From NCBI GenBank assembly GCA_015680685.1, contig MNCI01035062.1, positions 1 through 31,397 on the forward strand: DNA of 31,397 nt. Direction: 5' to 3'. Position 1 is the stretch's first letter. Every line of letters begins with the position of its first letter. This stretch comes from Gnetum montanum (lineage: Eukaryota > Streptophyta > Gnetopsida > Gnetales > Gnetaceae). The position numbers and the translations under genes are program-made. Below, one piece after another: positions 1 through 10,999 of the stretch. The notes under the pieces were generated by a model. It ran no database searches. It was not told where the DNA came from and saw only the letters and a program-made list of their open reading frames with translations.

Positions 1-1235
1 AATATTATTAGTCTAGCAGTGTTGGACAAGATAACACCTAATTATGGTGTAAATATCATTATAATATTCATAAAGATATGACGGAGAATTTGATCTTCTA
101 TGAGTGATATGTGTAAAAGATACCAAGATAATGGTTTATCATACTGTCATTCATAGGATTCCTTTGCCACTGGATTGATGTAAAAATTGTAGCCATTATG
201 ATTATTATTTCTATCCATCAAGTTAGCAAGAGTCCCTTGTAGGAAATGGAATGATTTGTGTCCATAGGATCCCCACCAATCTCAAAATTCTTGGGTTGGT
301 TCTTACCATACATCTAAAGTAATTTGGAAAATGTGGTATTTATTATGAAAATTGTACATTAACCAAGTTTTCCAAGAAATCTCAATTTCGAGTCTAATAT
401 TTAGATCAAATAGTTTAATTTTTGTAACCTTGTTGTACCAAGATATGAAGTCCAAGGCATGTATGGATGATTGGAAATGGATACTCATCACACCTAGGCT
501 AGTTTAGATCTTATTTTCCATTGTTCATTAGCTTAATTAATTTATCTCTTTATTGTCATTAGGAGTAGCATAGGATTAGAAAACATCATATGCCTTACTT
601 TGGACTAAACAATACATGACAAAGTTGCCACTAGTCCAAGTGGGAAGATAGCGAACTACAATCAAAGTATAACAATTTGGATACATAGTTAATCCCATCC
701 ATGGAATTCAACTAGATCATGCTTGAACGATTGTGATTCATATGGCTAGGCATAGAAGTACCTTGTCTCTCATTATTGTCACCATAGCTAGGGATGGTGC
801 TAGTTATCTAGATTAGGTATATCATACATGATCACTGGAAAGGTATTAATGATATATCCTTTAGAAAATATTAAATCACACACACCATAAGCCAACAACA
901 TCTCTTTCACAAGGAAGCGATAATGCATTGTATAATGAACACATTCATTAGAGAACTAATGAGATATATAGTGAGGAAAATTGGAGTGATGAATCTTATG
1001 TAAGGGTTTCTTATGTTCATGATTACCCTGATAACACTCAAAGACTATATTCACCTAAGAAAATAACCTTAGAGGAGATGAAGTATGTCCTAGAATAGAG
1101 GAGTCCTTAAGGCCTAGGACCTCCCTGAAATTTAGAAAGGATAAATCAAGGGACCCTATGGAACACCATAAAAGCCATGCTAATCCTTTTAGTTCTACAT
1201 ATTCTTCTTTCCTTTCAATGTTTAGTTTTGATGAA
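1..1235. other. Unassigned AT-rich sequence
   Basis: I see no reliable gene here. From about 1050 to 1100 a short stretch in another frame reads as plausible polar coding sequence (SPKKITLEEMKYVLE) and probably belongs to the N-terminal part of the gag relic that follows, displaced by a frameshift. The first kilobase shows no tandem repeat, no convincing LTR boundary and no long open frame; the small open frame at 303-491 on the minus strand has no recognisable features. Confidence 0.5.
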
Positions 1236-2340
1236 GATGAAGGTAGGCATAAAGATCAAGCTCCACTATAGGGTTAGAATAGAAACAAAAATCAAACCCA
1301 CAGGAACACTCATGGTCATCAACATGAACATAGACAAAATCATCAGAATTAGTTGAATAGGAATTTCCCTCATATCCTATTTGATTACGATGAACGCTTG
1401 TTGGCCACTAAGAGTCTAATGCAGATCACAGAGGTAGTTAAGATATCTCATAGGCATTGCAAAGAGAGTTGCTTGCCCAAGCTTGATATGAATAATATTC
1501 CTAAATTTGTAGGAGGTTATGATTCAAATCCACAACATCATTTACAAGCCTTCCATGATGCTTGTGTTTGTTACAACATTGAAAGTGGTTGGAAAAAGCT
1601 TAATCTATTTACTAGGATACTAGTTGATAGAGTTGAATTTTGGTACAAATTTCTAAAACCAAATTCAATCTAATGATGGTCCATAATGCTAGAACTCTTT
1701 AATGAGAAATACCAGACCTATGCAAGGGTGTCCAACCTGAGGAGATAGATCCAAGGATGGAGACAAGAACAACATGAGCCCTTGCACATGGCCTTAGATA
1801 GATATTATTTCCTATTGATTAGATGCTTAAGCCATGGTTTCTTTGAGGAAAGGCAACTTTTCCACATCATAGATGGGCTTTGTAATGAAATAAGGGAGAC
1901 CCTTGGGATTTATGCTTCAAGTCAATTATAGGAGCTACGAACCCATCAAATTTGAGAGTTAATCAAGCATGTGGCAAAAGAAGAAGGAGAGATATGCAAA
2001 TGGGAGAATGTCAAGAAATATCATTGGTACCCAACTCTTCAATAGAAGTAGGTCCATATCTATGGCAAGGAGGAAGAGACCGCTCTTGATAAGGTGATTT
2101 TGCAATGAACCTTGTTGATACATAAGTCTATTGATGAACTTGATGCAAAGTTTAATAGGATGTCAAAAGGGATATATGAAAATGTTACAACTCTTTTTGA
2201 GATGGTTGAGGAGAGGATCATGCAAAATAAGTCATGCGATCACGATAAACAAAGGATACAAAACCAAGAAATAGCTAGGAACACTTTTTGGCATGAGCCT
2301 CTAGAAGTGACATCTATTGCAAGAGGACACCCATTGAGAC
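1236..2340 (+). pseudogene. Ty3/gypsy (Athila-like) gag relic
   Basis: This is a degenerate retrotransposon Gag, the structural capsid polyprotein. One frame can be followed for about 1.1 kb with stops but no frameshift (positions divisible by three, through 1353, 1680 and 2112). A polar His/Asn/Gln-rich stretch precedes the capsid-like core. The core shows the usual helical pattern: PKFVGGYDSNPQHHLQAFHD at about 1495-1555, then LELFNEKYQTYARVSNLRR, then RCLSHGFFEERQLFHIIDGL near 1815-1875. This order (HL..F, WF...L, F..KY....LR, C.HHG....FI.GL) is that of plant Retrotrans_gag domains, closest to Athila types as I remember them. No zinc knuckle or protease follows. The frame is cut off near 2300-2355, where minus-strand coding sequence of another element begins. 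Stops include TAG and TGA at several places, so it is non-functional. Class is confident; clade assignment is tentative. Confidence 0.7.
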
Positions 2341-2737
2341 TTGGACATCATTAATGATGTTACTCATATGCTCAACTTGATTTTGAGGTATAAAAGTTTT
2401 GGCTATGAAGAGCTTGTGCTTAGCACTAGAATTTATTTTTCAAAGATACAAGATGTCCAATCTTTCAACAAGATCTTGTACCATCTTAACCCTCTCAACA
2501 TTAGCAAGTGGATGAAGATCATACTATCAACTTCAATAAGTTGTCCCCACAACTATTGTACCTTATCAAGGAAGTGAAGATCACTAATAGGTATTTCATC
2601 ATCATCATTGACTTTGGTTTAGTATTCACATCATATGGCTTGACATGCACATGCTTCTCCCTATCATCATAAGGGTTAAAGCCCATAGAAGCCTTGCTAG
2701 AGATGTGGTTTCCCTTTCTCTTTTTCTTGTACACCAT
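2300..2737 (-). pseudogene. Truncated LTR-retrotransposon gag N-terminus
   Basis: A minus-strand frame starts with ATG at 2737, about 55 bases inside a primer-binding-site-like sequence, the right place for the first codon of a gag gene. It begins MVYKKKRKGNHISSKASMGF and is rich in Lys, Asp and His. After frame changes near 2590 and 2480, plausible coding continues toward 2300 (for example KHKLFIAKTFIPQNQVEHMS at about 2355-2415). It then abuts the plus-strand gag relic, so only the first ~145 residues survive. I do not recognise a named domain; the call rests on its place next to the LTR end and primer site. It could instead be a short non-autonomous element. The frame breaks show it is dead. 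Confidence 0.45.
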
Positions 2738-2791
2738 GGCTTACTAGCAACAAACCACAAACCTTCACCAAATTTGCAATACAAACCTTAA

Positions 2792-2803
2792 GCTTTGATG
2801 CCA
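2792..2803 (-). other. Primer binding site, initiator-Met tRNA type
   Basis: On the minus strand this reads TGGCATCAAAGC, 10 of 12 matches to the common plant primer site TGGTATCAGAGC that pairs with the 3' end of initiator methionine tRNA. It lies two bases inside a sequence ending TGTTACA, a plausible 5' LTR end. Both differences are transitions. Confidence 0.55.
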
Positions 2804-2805
2804 AG

Positions 2806-3005
2806 TGTAACAGTGTTGTCCTTGGAAAACACTATTTTACACCATCCAAGATTCCCAACATCAACAATGTAAAAGGGTGGACTCAAGGTGGACTATGCTT
2901 TAATCCTCAACATCTTGTTTCACCACATAGCATACAATCATTTAGTTAATGATTAGACATGTTAGTACTAGTGTGTTTTCCTACATCATCTAAGACATAA
3001 GTCTC
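2806..3005 (-). mobile_element. Partial LTR next to primer site
   Basis: The plus strand begins TGTAACAGTG at 2806, so on the minus strand the LTR ends in ...TGTTACA, two bases before the primer site. The outer end is not certain: sequence resembling gene remnants begins near 3010, giving an LTR of about 200 bp if it stops there. I found no second copy in the window, so neither length nor target duplication can be confirmed. Confidence 0.4.
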
Positions 3006-3009
3006 TTAT

Positions 3010-5215
3010 TTACAATAAATTTGTTACTAATAATAAAGATATTTCAATAAAAATTAATTGTAATAAATTATAGGCTTTCTTCTTTATAGCTTCATATACC
3101 TTATTAATTGACCTATTCTTCAAACTTATAACCATATTCTTATATAAATATTTAATTTCAAAAATATTATGATATTTATCTTTAGCATATTTTACATCAA
3201 ATGGCTTCTCATCCATTACATTTAACTGCTTAGCTATTGTAGACGATAAAAAGCAATGTAGATCATCATTGTGCATAGATATATCATTGATGTCTTTTTA
3301 TATATATAATGCTCTAAGTAGGCTACTGCAACAAAATCAACAATATGATGAAGAACACATTCTTTGTATTCATTTCATTCTTCATTAAGATGGAGTTGAT
3401 TATCTTGCTTCAAAAGTTAATTGGTTTACGTGATTTGTACTTTACATCTTCTAGAACAACAGCATTTGGAAGGCTATATTTAATTGATTTCACATCAACT
3501 ATATTTTTTTCTTACTACTGTACTTACCATCTTTGAATGCCTTTGGTAATTCTACTATTTCTATTATTAGAAAGAAACATTCAATCAAAACATACATATT
3601 TTTCTTTTTATAATGGTAACTCTTAAAATATCCAAATGAGGTATTATTATGAATGTAGTTCTTAAATTCATTAACAAAAATTTAAATAAATGGTAGTTTC
3701 CCATGTTAATAGTTATAACTACTCTAGAGAACATAACAATTATCCTCTAAACAAATTCAAATAGATTCTTGAAAAAAGTGAAAGAGCCTTTAATAGTTAT
3801 GTTTTCAAAATCCATGAAATAGTATATAACCAATTTTTCCATGGATTTTCTTTTCATATTTTAACAATGTTAGGTCCACGAACTTAGGATTTTGCCTCTA
3901 GTAGAAAAAACCATCAATTTCTTGGATGATTGTGATCATTAAGTTTTCTAAATCTAGAGTCTTCATGTGCTAATGCAACATTAACTGAACTAAAGGCTTA
4001 AGCCTTGGCCCACATTTAGCAAAGTCTACATTACCCAGTATTCTTTTGATTACATAATAATTAATTAAATACCTATGATAAGATTTATATTTATAAATTA
4101 ATATATTTTGAAACATAATTTTACTACGATGAAATTGAGCTAAAAAATGTTAAATTATTACAATTCAAATACCTATTGAAAATGTTATTCATGTTTAGAT
4201 TTGTGCAATATTCAATCAATGAATCTTTACCAACAAAAAACTAGATAAGAGATAGTTTTAACAAATGTGAGTGCGTCATTTGGTTGCATTTCTATTCTAG
4301 TGTGATCATTTTATTTATTACTGATTTTTGAGGCTCATCCTTTCCTTTAAAATATGCAAAACACATCTCTCCACTAAGTATCATGTTAGCACATTTTTCA
4401 ATTTCATGTGGATACAAACCTTATAATGAATGAAAAATATTTACATTGAAATATTTTAGGTTATTCTCCTTGAAGTTTTGATACGATGAAATCATGGGAC
4501 AACATTGTAGAATACCATTTTGATACATAGTGAATATTTAATTCCACTTCTTAAAGAGTGCATTGTCGACATGAAGAAATATTTTTCTCTTCTGAATAGC
4601 CTTGAATGTTGGTATAATGTAATTTAAGAAATAAAAAATATAATATATGATAAGATAATCATATCATAAATAAGCCATGAGTGTACTTAGAGTTCTTATG
4701 ATAGAAAATCAAAATAACTAACTTACTTGAATATAAATTTTAGGCTATCATAAATAGGCTTTAGTTCTTTAGAGACTCCTCTAGTTAATAGTTTACAAAT
4801 GTTATTTTGTGATAAGTAGGTTCTAGCATGCCATAAAATCTCTACATATGATGGATCATATTTTATTCCTTATACTTGTTTTTAAGGATAGAAAATCTTT
4901 GTAATTATTAAAACTAGTATTTATGCTTTTAGAAGCCTAGAACAAAAACTTGATAAAGATTCTTAATAGTGTACTCTACACCAATTCTTTTAAGTAAAAT
5001 CTTAACAACTTGAATTAAGTGTTATTCATCTAGGATCTAGATGAAGCACCACCAAATTTGCATTACCTTTGTAATCACATCCCATGAAACCTAAGGCAAA
5101 ACTTCATTGTAAATGTAAAGATTGTAACCCATAAGAGGTAATCTCACATATTTTATACTTTTGGCATTGAAAAATACCTCATAAGTGGCCAAAGCCTCAT
5201 TCCCAAAGTGAAAAG
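3010..5215 (-). pseudogene. Unidentified intron-bearing gene remnant, downstream part
   Basis: Several blocks on the minus strand read as protein although no open frame is long. In gene order they include FHFGNEALATYEVFFNAKSI (about 5185-5125), LPLMGYNLYIYNEVLP, YVEILWHARTYLSQNNICKL (about 4840-4780), GVSKELKPIYDSLKF up to a GTAAGT donor whose last exon base is 4727, FLHVDNALFKKWN (near 4560), EIEKCANMILSGEMCFAYFK (about 4410-4350), VDFAKCGPRLKPLVQ (about 4020), LDLENLMITIIQEIDGFF (about 3960) and MHNDDLHCFLSSTIAKQLNV (about 3276). The composition is that of a cytosolic globular protein, not a transposon polyprotein. Stops (TAG, TGA) and indels occur throughout. I cannot name the family; a large helicase-type P-loop protein crossed my mind but I have no motif to support it. 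It appears to continue from the block at 6365-7330, interrupted by an insertion. Confidence 0.5.
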
Positions 5216-5243
5216 AGTCACCTAGTATTTATATCCAAGCTTT

Positions 5244-5280
5244 GTGGGTGGGGGGAGGCGGGTGGTGGGTGGGGGGCAGG
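5244..5280 (+). repeat. G-rich tract with G-quadruplex potential
   Basis: Five runs of three or more G (GGG, GGGGGG, GGG, GGG, GGGGGG) fall within about 35 bases separated by loops of one to five bases, which satisfies the usual quadruplex pattern. It sits at the left edge of the LTR-like insertion. Confidence 0.6.
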
Positions 5281-5805
5281 TGGTCAAAAATGCCCTTTGG
5301 AATGCCAAAAATGGCAATTTGATGGATTTTATGAGGGGGTATAAACTTTTCTACACTGACAAACCCCTACAGGAGGGTATACTAGTGTGGAGACATCAAA
5401 GCCATTGTGGAGCCATGTAGGGGGGTGGATCCCACCTACCCTTGGTGTGGAAAAAGGTTAAAGGTAACTCAACCTAGAGGGGTTTGACCTTCACCCCTAG
5501 TGTTGATCTTTCATCCCCCCAACATTGAATCCTCCTCCCCAGTATTGAAGAAGCATGGTCAAGATTTTTGACATCAACTCCAACATGGACCTTGCAAATC
5601 TAGTGTGGCAGGTGGGAAACCAGCATGGAAGGTGCATCTTCATTACTATTTTTGGTAAATAGAATGGCTAGGGGGTATGACACTTTCCCTATATGGTAAC
5701 TTCCCCCCTAAACATTGTAGAAATTTGTGACAATTAGCAACTAATTTGTAGTCCAATTTGTCAACCATTTGTAGCCAATTTGTAGCCCAAATCATGGCCA
5801 AAACC

Positions 5806-5814
5806 CTATAAAAC
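5806..5814 (+). promoter_or_regulatory. TATA box
   Basis: CTATAAAAC within an A/C-rich context fits a plant TATA box; transcription would begin about 30 bases downstream, inside the putative LTR. Only the motif and its position support it. Confidence 0.4.
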
Positions 5815-5950
5815 TAAACCCAACACCATTTCAAGGTTTCACCCTATAAGCATTTGCATACTTTGGCATTAGCAGCATTCAAGATCTCTTACACACTTGC
5901 AAAAATGCAGCTTCTTGGATTTTTTTAGCGTAGAACCCTCTTTTTGGGCA

Positions 5951-6076
5951 ATTGTTACCCCTCATAGCCATTGTTACATCCTCATGACCATTGTTACATC
6001 CTCATAACCATTGTTGCCCCTCATAGCCATTGCTCCATCCTCATAAACCTTTGATGTTCCTCATAACCATTGTTAG
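5951..6076 (+). repeat. ~21-bp minisatellite, six units
   Basis: Units of 19-21 bp with consensus ATTGTTACATCCTCATAACC follow one another six times with substitutions, starting ATTGTTACCCCTCATAGCC and ending before ATTGTTAGATCT. No reading frame is kept. Confidence 0.75.
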
Positions 6077-6364
6077 ATCTAGTGCAAGGAACAACAAAGG
6101 TTTGAAAGAATTTGGAGTTGTGGAACATTTGGATCATGGAGCAACGGATTCCAAGCCCTTACCAAAGTGAACCCGCCTGCTACCCCATGCACATTTTTGT
6201 ACACATTTCTTAAACCATTCTTTATTTCTTTTAAAATAAAGTTTATAATTCTATTTGTGTGCAAGATAGATTTATTTGTTCCATTTTAGTGCATTTATTT
6301 TCTCATATTTGCATTGCATTTTTATTTTTTCAATCCCTATTTTGCATTTTTTAAGTCCTTGGAT

Positions 6365-7330
6365 GATCTATCAGACTATCTAGGGCACATTGAATACCAT
6401 TTTTTGAAGGCCTTGGGGATTCTGGGTTAAAGCTGTTGCATTGAGACTTTTAGTTTTCAAGCAATTGAGTTTTTCAGTCACTACACAAGAACCATAAATC
6501 CTTAGCATAGAGTTTTATTTGGTTTTCTAATGTAAAGCCATCATTACTAGAAACCTTGTAGGTTATTAATATAGACTTGTGCATGATAGTGACAAGATTT
6601 GTTATCATTAAGAAAAGAAGTTCCTAAACATACTTCATGATTATAGCCCCAATTCTGAACTCGTTAGGAGCCTAATTAAATTAGTCAATTTTTTTCTAAT
6701 AGCTTGTTGAGAAATTATGGTGGAAATATCCCCTTTGTGATTTTGCTATCTTGATTCCTTTATTAGAACCTTGAGTCACTTTCTTACTTCATGACTTTGA
6801 TTTCTTTTCTGATTTAAATGAAGAGATTATGGGTGGTTCCTCAATAAACACTATAAGATAAATAGATAAAGATCATAGTTGATGTCTAAGAAGGAGTTCA
6901 TTATACAAATCATATGGTTGATTCATGTGGTTTCTCATATATAGAATAATTGAAGACATTTTGATCTTCCTCTACTAAAAAAATGTCTTTACAAATGCTG
7001 CTACCTTACATTGAGTAAATTTCGAGTCAATATTCTTTGTTACATACTTTCTCATAGTAGCAAATGTCTTAAATTGCTCCATGTCAAGTGTCTTTAGAAG
7101 GAAGATGCGACCATGAATTATTTCCTTCATGGAAGAATGTATCTTCTCAGATTAAATGTATATGATGTTGTTATGTTCAACACAAGCTCTAATAACAATT
7201 CCTTCATCCTTGTAGGAATTGCTACCCATTATTTGTATGAAAATATGAACATCCTCATGTCTTCCTTCTAGCTTCATATTAGTAATGTACCATGATTTAG
7301 TAAGATTTATTTGCATCTTTATATTCTAAA
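6365..7330 (-). pseudogene. Unidentified intron-bearing gene remnant, upstream part
   Basis: Minus-strand coding blocks, in gene order: NMKLEGRHEDVHIFIQIMGS (about 7285-7225), NSYKDEGIVIRACVEHNNII, then SSMKEIIHGRIFLLKTLDME (about 7140-7080), QFKTFATMRKYVTKNIDSKF (about 7075-7015), MSSIILYMRNHMNQPYDLYN (near 6955-6895), VFIEEPPIISSFKSEKKSKS (about 6855-6795), EFRIGAIIMKYV (about 6660) and LNATALTQNPQGLQKMVFNV (about 6450-6390). Interruptions are mostly single TAG/TAA stops and a few frame changes. The protein looks soluble, Lys-rich and mixed alpha/beta. It has no motif that I can assign. The remnant stops where the LTR-like insertion begins and probably resumes at 5215. Upstream it fades out into the tandem repeat. 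Possible origins are a decayed host gene or a gene fragment carried by a transposon. Confidence 0.5.
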
Positions 7331-7383
7331 TGATCTTCACAATTAGATCCTATAATATAAATTAGGTAATAATGTAGAGTATG

Positions 7384-8295
7384 TGTTCTTGGTATATGTA
7401 TCAATTTATGATATAACAAGAATCAATATGAAGAAATCATATTAGTTAATAGGTTTCTTGCCCATGCATCCTATACATTTGAGTCTTTGAGTATGCTTAG
7501 TATCTAAAAGGATGTAATCCAAATGTACAAGGAATGTTGTGATCAAAACATAGAAAGAACACTAATAATTGAAACATGCATAGATGTGCAACCTATTGAT
7601 AAATTGTATCATGAAGGGGGAAAAAAATAAGATGAGTATATGTGTGTTCATAGATGGTGAAATGTTGTGATCAATATCATAGTAGTCTAGATGTTCTAAT
7701 GGACTAGTTTTAGAATGCTAGTTGAAAGGTTGCTTTCTCATGCATCCTACACACCTCAGTCTTTGAGTATGATTAATATATGAAAGGATGTAATCCAAAC
7801 ATATGAGAAATGATATGATTAAAACGTATGAGAAACTCTAATAATTGGAACATGCAACCCATTGATGCATTGTAGCATGAAGAGGAATACAATTATAGTC
7901 ATATATGTGTGTTCATAAATTGTGGAATGTCATGATCAATATCATATTAGTCTATGGGTTCTATTAGAATTATTCTAAAATGCTAGTTCGAAGGTTGTTC
8001 TCCCATGCATCCTACACATATAAGTCTTTGAGTATGCTTAGTATTTTAAAGGATGTAATCTAAATGTATAAGGAATCTTGTGATGAATATTAAATTAGTC
8101 TACAAGTTCTATTAGACTAGTTCAAGAATGCTAATTGGTAAGTTGCTCACCCATGCATCCTACACACCTAAGTCATTAAGTATGCTCAATATTTAAAAGG
8201 ATGTAATCCAAATGTACAAGAAATATTTTGATCATAATGTATGAAGAACACTAATAATTGGAACATGCATAGATGTGCAACATGTTGATGTGTTG
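7384..8295 (+). repeat. ~272-bp tandem repeat, left part
   Basis: Units begin CCCATGCATCCTACACA and start at 7461, 7737, 8002 and 8150, with a fragment before them from about 7384. Spacings are 276, 265 and 148 bp; the third unit has an internal deletion. Conserved landmarks in each full unit are GAGTATGCTTAGTAT, AAAGGATGTAATCCAAA, ACACTAATAATTGGAACATG and CATGATCAATATCAT. The fourth unit is cut at 8295 by the large LTR element and continues at 27043. No coding capacity is seen. Confidence 0.9.
8291..8295 (+). other. Target site duplication, left copy
   Basis: TGTTG immediately precedes the TGTAG start of the LTR. The right copy after the CA end at 27037 is AGTTG, so four of five bases match. 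Five bases is the usual duplication length for Ty3/gypsy integrase. Confidence 0.75.
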
Positions 8296-10009
8296 TGTAG
8301 TGACCAAAAATGTTGGAGGCTAGAATGGGAATATTGAGAGGTTCATAGGCACATAGCTTTGACCCATGTCCATGTAAGGGCCTACTGGAGTGGAGACGAG
8401 ATGCCCAGAATGGTCTTGTCGATCAAATAGGGACTTACGGAATGCAATGCCAAAACAATGCTAAGTGTTTGTGTAGTGTTCAAGGTGTCAATAGGGGTGA
8501 GCGTAGTCAAGTGTTTTCACCAAAAATATAGGTGTCAACATGTAGTTACATGTAAAAATAGTGAAAATGTGAGTAAAATTCCATAATGCCGATAAAAATA
8601 CTAAGAAAAACGCACGGGAGAGAGAGAGAAAGCAGCATCACCCCAAACAAGATTAAGCGTACTTAACCTCAAAAAGGAGTGAGGAGGTACACAGTGTATA
8701 GTAGGTGCAGTAGATAGCATAGTCATAGTCTCATGGTGTGTAGCCTATGAAAATTGATGTCTACCATGATGTATGTGCTTGCCAGATTGGCTACCATATT
8801 GTGTAGTGGACTGTAGTTCTACAGTGTCTAAAATGGTGTGCCTCACCTTGCTGAGATACGAAAATGCCAAATGCCAGAGATGTCAATTGAAATGCCAAAA
8901 ATGACAAGCTTGTTTTAGATTTTCCAACATTAAAATTTCCTAACCCCTAAAACATCAAGGGCAGGGGTATTTATAGGGCTAGGTTTCTTGTGAAATGTAG
9001 ATCAGTTGCCACGTGGTAGTGGGACACTTGGGACCACACTGCACCCAACTATGCTTTCCACTGAAGCAAGCAGTGTTGTGCTCTAGTGTGCTCTAATGTA
9101 CTTTGCAAGACTACTAGATTGTGACTACGTTGCAAACTACATGTTCATGTTCCAAAAAGACTACAATGTACCTAAAAAAAATGCAAAAAATTCAAATTTA
9201 GAGACTATGCTCTAGGACTACGTTGTCCATTATCTTGAGTGGTGTTAAGTGTAGTCACAATTTTGCGATAAAGGGTGATGCTAAAAAGATGCATGCTGCT
9301 TGTTGAAGATGTGTAGGGAATGATGTGAATGCTAGTGTTGCATTGTAAAGACATTTAGAGGTTTTTTTGCATGTCTATGCTTAACTACGCTTTAGATTGG
9401 GGGAGAGCATAGTCCAACACTTAGCAAAAATTTGTAGAAAAAGTGGCCATCTATTGACTACGCTCTAGTGAAGGTTGCCTACACTCCTAGCTGGGGTTGA
9501 GTGTAGTCCTAGAACTTAGAAAAGTTTTGCAAAATTTGGCTTCTAGTTGGCTCAAAAGTTAGAAAAAACTACAAAAAACTAGGCCTTGATTCTATCTATG
9601 CTTGACTATGCTTTAGTCTAGTGGCGAGCATAGTCTCAATAATTAGAAAATTTTGCCAAAGTATTTATTCCATGCCCATCACATTTTGTAGTTGCCAGCT
9701 TAACACTTAGAAAGATTTACAAAATAGCCTTTGGTGTTGACTACACTCCCTACTAAGCTAACTACGATCTAGTGTAGTGGAGAGTGTAGTCCCAACCTTT
9801 AGAAAAATTTGTAGCTTCTTGTTTCATGATGACACTTAGGAAAAATTGCAAAAAACAAATTAGTCTTTGGATTTGACTACACTCCCCACTAGGTTGACTA
9901 CACTTAGGTGTAGTGGAGAGCATAGTTTGAGCATTTAGAAAAAATTTTCCTTGTGTTGACACTTAGATTTGTAGTCAAGAAGTGGTAGCCCGAATTTGGT
10001 GGTGCTTCA
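8296..10009 (-). mobile_element. 3' LTR (left)
   Basis: The 1714-bp sequence begins TGTAGTGACC and ends GGTGCTTCA, and aligns along its length with 25306-27037. By eye a 350-base stretch near its start matches at roughly 83-85 percent, most differences being transitions. In element sense it starts at 10009. A TATA box lies at 8976-8968, which puts U3 at about 1 kb and R/U5 at about 0.65 kb. The U3 part (9000-9960 on the plus strand) contains repeated imperfect palindromes built on GACTAYRCTCTCCACTA and its complement, separated by CACTTAGAAAAATTTTGCAAAA. Confidence 0.93.
8968..8976 (-). promoter_or_regulatory. LTR TATA box (left LTR)
   Basis: On the minus strand this is CTATAAATA inside CCCTATAAATACCCC. 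The same motif is kept in the other LTR at 25993-26001, supporting a genuine core promoter at the end of U3. Confidence 0.7.
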
Positions 10010-10010
10010 T

Positions 10011-10024
10011 TGGCCCCTCTTTAT
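10011..10024 (-). other. Polypurine tract
   Basis: In element sense this reads AATAAAGAGGGGCCAA, ending next to the TGAAGC start of the 3' LTR. The run AAAGAGGGG is the likely plus-strand primer. Confidence 0.65.
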
Positions 10025-10893
10025 TGACATCTAGAGAAGTGGCTTAAGAGATGTTGACAAAGGATTACAAAACACCATAGTAGGCTTAGCACCAACATTG
10101 CTCATCTATGTGTGTTCGAATGTCACTATGCCTTGCCTAAGAGTGCTGTGGATAGGGATATGTTGGGAGTAACGAGTGTGGGTAATGTGCCAAGGAATAA
10201 CAAGGGAGATGAAATGCAAATAAGGTGTCATGATGCAAGATGTAGAGGCATCACGACTAACGATGACCATGACACCAAGGTGGCTTGTTTGTGAAAATGT
10301 GAACCTTTTGTTAGAGTGTTCATGAGAGAGTCAAGGTGGATTCAAGGCTTGATCAATTGTGAAATTATAGATCTGCTAATTTGTTTGGGGACATGATTTT
10401 CCCTCTTTGCTATTTTTGTTTTTTCTTTTTCCTTTCCTTTTGCATTTTTTCTGTGGAGTGAACCTTCTTTGGGTTTTGTGCTTTACCAAATGCTAACTAC
10501 AAGATGCTTTCCACCAAGTGAACTGCGTGCCACTAGATGGGCTTTGTTATGATGCTTATGAAATTGTGTCCAATCTATGGGATATGTGTTTCCTCCTTAG
10601 GATGACTTGTGTTACATCTACCTGGGCTTTGACAAACCAACAAAGTCTCCTCACAGGATAACTTATGTTAAGTCCACCTTGGGTTCTACAGTTTGGCCTG
10701 TGAGAGGGTGTCATGTGGTCATAGGGGTTTGTAGTCTTGACGATGCATGGGAATGTAAAAATATGGAGGCATAGGGATGCATGTAGGTAGGCCATAATGG
10801 GGTAGTAAGGATGTGCACTCTTGAGAGGCTTAGCTAATCCAATCATGCACATCGAAGCGATGTGGTGACTTGCTACTATGATGAGATGCACCC
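10025..10893. other. 3' non-coding segment of the element
   Basis: This lies between the purine tract and the 72-bp repeats. It has a pyrimidine-rich run at about 10400-10450 and repeated phrases such as CTTAGGATGACTTGTGTTA near 10598 and CACAGGATAACTTATGTTA near 10652 with similar downstream words (about 55 bp apart), so short imperfect repeats are present. Open frames of 60-111 codons on both strands show no domain features and I do not treat them as genes. Confidence 0.5.
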
Positions 10894-10999
10894 TTGCACA
10901 ACCACCTCAGGGCTTCATCCTACAAACACAACTCTAAGAAGATAAGAAAACACATAACACAAAATGCAAATAAAGTGCCAAGTGTTGAAAATTCTACCA

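Larger units (their letters stand above)
5216..6360 (+). mobile_element. LTR-like insertion splitting the gene remnant
   Basis: This 1.1 kb block differs in composition from both neighbours: it starts with a very G-rich tract, has CCCC/GGGG-rich non-coding sequence, then a promoter-like CCCTATAAAACTAAACCC at 5803-5820 and a short tandem repeat about 140 bp downstream. That organisation (U3, TATA, R/U5) is what a solo LTR looks like. The flanking blocks at 3010-5215 and 6365-7330 read in the same strand and style, which supports insertion into a once continuous sequence. I could not identify matching target duplications or a second copy, so exact edges are uncertain and an intron-like origin is possible. 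Confidence 0.35.

Noticed and set aside
2341-2577. Plus-strand 78-codon frame starting MDIINDVTHM
   Set aside because: The opposite strand reads as better protein-like sequence continuous with the gag start at 2737.
7461-8295. CRISPR-like array of regularly spaced repeats
   Set aside because: Units are long (about 270 bases), diverged and contiguous without spacers, in an evidently eukaryotic setting.
10112-10891. Frames of 60 and 111 codons in the 3' non-coding segment
   Set aside because: Lie between integrase and the LTR in a region with short repeats; no recognisable domain and no support from conserved motifs.
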